DNA of 8,307 nt from Thermoleophilia bacterium UBA6103. Its GTDB lineage: Bacteria; Actinomycetota; Thermoleophilia; UBA2241. The position numbers were made by a program, and so were the translations under genes. The DNA is taken from assembly GCA_002423545.1 (NCBI GenBank), contig DIWP01000038.1, forward strand, positions 618 to 8,924. Reading direction: 5' to 3'. Shown here piece by piece: positions 6,354 to 8,307 of the stretch; positions within the stretch are counted from its first letter, which is position 1; every line of letters starts with the position of its first letter. The notes below the pieces were generated by a model. That model saw only the letters and a list, made by a program, of their open reading frames with translations. It was not told the origin of the DNA and did no database searches.

Positions 6354-7928
6354 TCACTGCACCGGTCTGGGCAGCTCCACGAAGAAGGTGGCGCCCTCGC
6401 CCGGCGTCGCCTCTGCCCACACTCTGCCACCCTGCTTCTCGACCACCTTCTTGGTGATGGCCAGGCCGATACCGGTGCCGTCGTACTCGTCGGCCCGCAC
6501 CAGGCGGTTGAACAGCCCGAAGATGCGGTCGTGATACTTCATGTCGAAACCGACGCCGTTGTCGGCGACGCTCAAGCGCCAGGCGGCGGCCGATTCCTCG
6601 CCGCCGATGCGCAGACGCGGCGGTTCGGCCTCGCGGCTGTACGTGATCGCGTTGTCGATCAGGTTCGCCAGCGCCTGTGCCAGCCCGCGCTCCCAGGCCA
6701 GCAGCGCCGCGAAGGGGATGTCCACGGTCACGTCGGTGTGCCGTTCTTTCAGGGCCAGTGCCCGGTCATGGAGGATGGCCTGGATCAGACCGTGGATATC
6801 GACCGTGGTGGTCGACACCGTCTCGGAGTCCAGACGCGTGAACCGCATCAGGTCTTCGATCAGGTGGTCCATGTTCCGGGTGGCGGTCAGAATCTGCGTC
6901 ACGCAGAAGTCGGCGCGCTCGCTGAGCCCGGCGCGATGCTTGCGGTCCAGCTCGGCGGCGTAGCCGGCAATGCCGCGCAGCGGCGCTTTGAGGTCATGCG
7001 ACACGGTGTATGTGAAGCGTTCGAGCTCCTCGTTCTTGGCCGTCAGCTGCGCCGTGCGTCTCTGTACCCGCTGTTCCAGCTCGGCGTTGAGTCGGTGGAC
7101 CTCCGCCTCCGCCCGTGCGCGCTCGGTGACGTCGTTGAACGTGACGATCAGTCTGTCCGGCAGGCAGGCGACGTACATCTCGCAGGTGCGTACCGAGCCG
7201 TCCCGGCAGGCGACCCGGTACTCTCCGGCGTTGACGGCCCGGCCGGAGCGTCGCGCCTCTTCGACGAACGGCGTCCATCGTTCGACCACATCGCGCCGGT
7301 AGGCGGGATCTGGGTAGGCGATCTCGTACCACTCCGCCGCGGTGGGCGCGGTGTGACCGAACAGGTCGAGGGCGCTGCGGCTCCAGAAGGCGATCTTGTC
7401 GTCCTGCGTGTCGACCAGAGCGACCGGGAACGGCGTCGCGTCGAGGACGGCGCGCAAGCCCGCCTCGCTCTCCCGCAGCGCCTCTTCCGCCTGTTTGCGC
7501 TCGGTGACGTCGTCGTAGACCGCGACGATCTCGTCGGTCGGCAGCCGGTAGACATGGTTCTCCCGCCAGCCGATGACGCGTTCGTCGCGATAGACGGTCA
7601 CGGGGTGGTGCTCCGGCCGGCCACTCCGCCACACACGCCGGAACACCTCCAGCAGGCCCATCTCGCCGATGCCGGGGAACACATCCGTCACCCGGCGGCC
7701 GAGCACCGCCTGTCTCGTTGTCTGTTCGATCCGTTGGGCGGCGCTGTTGAGGTCCGTGAACTCGAAGTCCGCCCCGTCGTCGACGGCCCGATAGATCGCC
7801 ACCCCGCTGATGGTGTTGTCGAACAGCCCGCGGAAGCGGGCCTCGCTCTCCGTCAGCGGGTCTTCCGTGGTGCGGCCGGAGTCGCCGTCGGCGGCTATCC
7901 GCCTGTCATCCTCACGCCCGGGTGTCAT
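6354..7928 (-). CDS. Soluble PAS-PAS hybrid-free histidine kinase (phytochrome-type kinase core)
   Basis: A 524-residue sensor kinase with no membrane segment, so it should sense a cytoplasmic signal. Layout: PAS1 (about 27-145, ending VYDDVTERKQAEEAL), PAS2 (about 151-272, ending TFNDVTERARAEAE), coiled coil (about 272-304), DHp domain with H311 in FTYTVSHDLKAPLRGI, and an ATPase domain with N-box NLIDNAITYS (422-431), G1 DNGVGFD (456-462), F-box IFGLF (469-473) and G2 GTGIGLA (484-490). All catalytic motifs are intact. The DHp sequence is of the kind found in Cph1-like kinases, but there is no GAF/PHY chromophore module. PAS2 holds three closely spaced cysteines (241, 249, 255). The start at ATG 7928 is chosen because GAAGGG (7939-7934) lies 5 bases upstream; the frame stays open to 8054 but that extension is Arg/His-rich and has no ribosome site. 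First gene of the signalling operon. Ligand unknown. Confidence 0.94.
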   Translation of the reverse strand: MTPGREDDRRIAADGDSGRTTEDPLTESEARFRGLFDNTISGVAIYRAVDDGADFEFTDLNSAAQRIEQTTRQAVLGRRVTDVFPGIGEMGLLEVFRRVWRSGRPEHHPVTVYRDERVIGWRENHVYRLPTDEIVAVYDDVTERKQAEEALRESEAGLRAVLDATPFPVALVDTQDDKIAFWSRSALDLFGHTAPTAAEWYEIAYPDPAYRRDVVERWTPFVEEARRSGRAVNAGEYRVACRDGSVRTCEMYVACLPDRLIVTFNDVTERARAEAEVHRLNAELEQRVQRRTAQLTAKNEELERFTYTVSHDLKAPLRGIAGYAAELDRKHRAGLSERADFCVTQILTATRNMDHLIEDLMRFTRLDSETVSTTTVDIHGLIQAILHDRALALKERHTDVTVDIPFAALLAWERGLAQALANLIDNAITYSREAEPPRLRIGGEESAAAWRLSVADNGVGFDMKYHDRIFGLFNRLVRADEYDGTGIGLAITKKVVEKQGGRVWAEATPGEGATFFVELPRPVQ

Positions 7929-7957
7929 GTGTTCCCTTCGCCTCGTCCGCATGCGGC

Positions 7958-7977
7958 GATGTCGGCACTGATGTCGG
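7958..7977 (-). repeat. Direct repeat CCGACATC in the kinase-operon leader
   Basis: On the minus strand CCGACATC occurs twice with a 12-base period (7977-7970 and 7965-7958). It falls between the likely transcription start and the kinase ATG, where it could be an operator or an RNA-level site. Confidence 0.35.
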
Positions 7978-7997
7978 AAGATCCGGATGCACAGCCG

Positions 7998-8003
7998 AGC
8001 ATA
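7998..8003 (-). promoter_or_regulatory. Possible -10 element of the kinase-receiver-HD-GYP operon
   Basis: Minus-strand TATGCT fits TAnnnT. A partial -35 (GCCACA, minus strand, 8027-8022) lies 18 bases upstream. The implied leader is about 60 bases. The adjacent 10-base-spaced repeats overlap the spacer, which would suit control by a DNA-binding regulator. Confidence 0.35.
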
Positions 8004-8007
8004 CATC

Positions 8008-8023
8008 CATGTGACGGCATGTG
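8008..8023 (-). repeat. Direct repeat CACATG spaced one helical turn
   Basis: Minus-strand CACATG occurs at 8023-8018 and 8013-8008, exactly 10 bases apart, between the presumed -35 and -10 boxes. This places both copies on the same face of the helix. Short words can repeat by chance. Confidence 0.3.
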
Positions 8024-8125
8024 TGGCGGTCCCGGGAGGCAGAGGGCTCGGCACCGAGATGAGCGTCTCCTTGGGCGAAGGCTGAGTGGACTCGGCTCGG
8101 GTCGGCGCGGCGGCCGTGCTAACCT

Positions 8126-8131
8126 AAAAGG
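8126..8131 (+). promoter_or_regulatory. lepA ribosome binding site
   Basis: AAAAGG, 5 bases before the ATG at 8137, in an otherwise G/C-dominated stretch. Confidence 0.6.
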
Positions 8132-8136
8132 CTGCC

Positions 8137-8307
8137 ATGACCGACCTGCGCCACATCCGCAACTTCAGCATCATCGCCCACATCGACCACGGCAAATCCA
8201 CCCTGGCCGACCGCATCCTGGAAATCACCGGGCTGGTCTCAGACCGGGACAAGCGCGACCAGTACCTGGACAAGCTGGAGCTGGAACGCGAGCGCGGCAT
8301 CACCATC
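8137..8307 (+). CDS. lepA: Elongation factor 4 (LepA) GTPase, N-terminal fragment
   Basis: The first 57 codons of a translational GTPase, cut off by the right edge of the window. The start IRNFSIIAHIDHGKST contains the P-loop (AHIDHGKS, residues 14-21). The stretch LADRILEITG followed by DQYLDKLELERERGITI covers switch I, with the conserved Thr at residue 56. The IDHGKSTLADR wording and the LERERGITI segment are typical of LepA; the related TypA/BipA would be expected to read closer to HVDHGKTTLVD. LepA binds the ribosome and influences elongation and initiation; full length is normally about 600 residues. It is read divergently from the kinase operon. Nothing in the visible part is abnormal. 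Confidence 0.93.
   Translation, partial: MTDLRHIRNFSIIAHIDHGKSTLADRILEITGLVSDRDKRDQYLDKLELERERGITI

Larger units (their letters stand above)
7929..8136. other. Divergent regulatory spacer between the kinase operon and lepA
   Basis: A 208-base stretch with no gene. It contains a -10-like box for the minus-strand operon, two pairs of short direct repeats, and the lepA ribosome site. Composition is noticeably more mixed in A/T than the neighbouring coding DNA near 7980-8025, as expected for a promoter. Confidence 0.5.

Noticed and set aside
8120..8125. TAACCT as a lepA -10 box
   Set aside because: Transcription would begin at about base 8132, past the AAAAGG ribosome site, leaving no functional leader; no -35 match is present either.
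8124..8306. Minus-strand 60-codon frame opposite lepA
   Set aside because: It is antisense to the conserved LepA GTPase motifs; its Ser/Arg/Met-rich product has no recognisable features.

Overview
This is a GC-rich chromosomal segment from a bacterium, with strong G/C preference at third codon positions, GTG as well as ATG starts, and Shine-Dalgarno sites on most genes. The presence of murJ and lepA points to a core chromosomal region. A high-GC lineage such as Actinomycetota is plausible, but that is a guess and nothing here fixes the taxon. No mobile element, CRISPR array, tRNA or rRNA was recognised. Six protein-coding genes are supported.

Left part. Bases 1-195 hold no supported gene but contain a strong GC-rich hairpin (11-43). 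A small class I SAM-dependent methyltransferase of unknown substrate lies on the minus strand (196-807). A 307-base GC-rich spacer follows and probably carries divergent promoters.

Centre left, plus strand. murJ (1121-2989), the lipid II flippase, has a long acidic C-terminal tail containing short tandem repeats. It overlaps by 4 bases the GTG start of a 12-helix MFS transporter resembling the fosmidomycin-resistance (Fsr) family (2986-4302), so the two are very probably co-translated. This pair ends convergently, 86 bases from the next operon.

Centre right, minus strand, transcribed leftward from about 7990. A three-gene signalling operon: a soluble PAS-PAS histidine kinase (7928-6354), a stand-alone Rcp1-like receiver (6331-5852), and a REC-REC-HD-GYP protein (5855-4389). 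Gaps are 22 bases and then a 4-base overlap. The likely output is hydrolysis of cyclic di-GMP, controlled by phosphorelay from a cytoplasmic sensor. The second REC domain of the HD-GYP protein has an altered acidic pocket.

Right end, plus strand. The first 57 codons of lepA (EF-4 GTPase) start at 8137 and run off the window. The 208-base divergent spacer between the kinase and lepA contains two sets of short direct repeats and a possible -10 element for the signalling operon.

I do not see a clear undescribed system. The most noteworthy items are the signalling operon with its atypical second receiver, the coupling of an Fsr-like transporter to MurJ, and the MurJ repeat tail.
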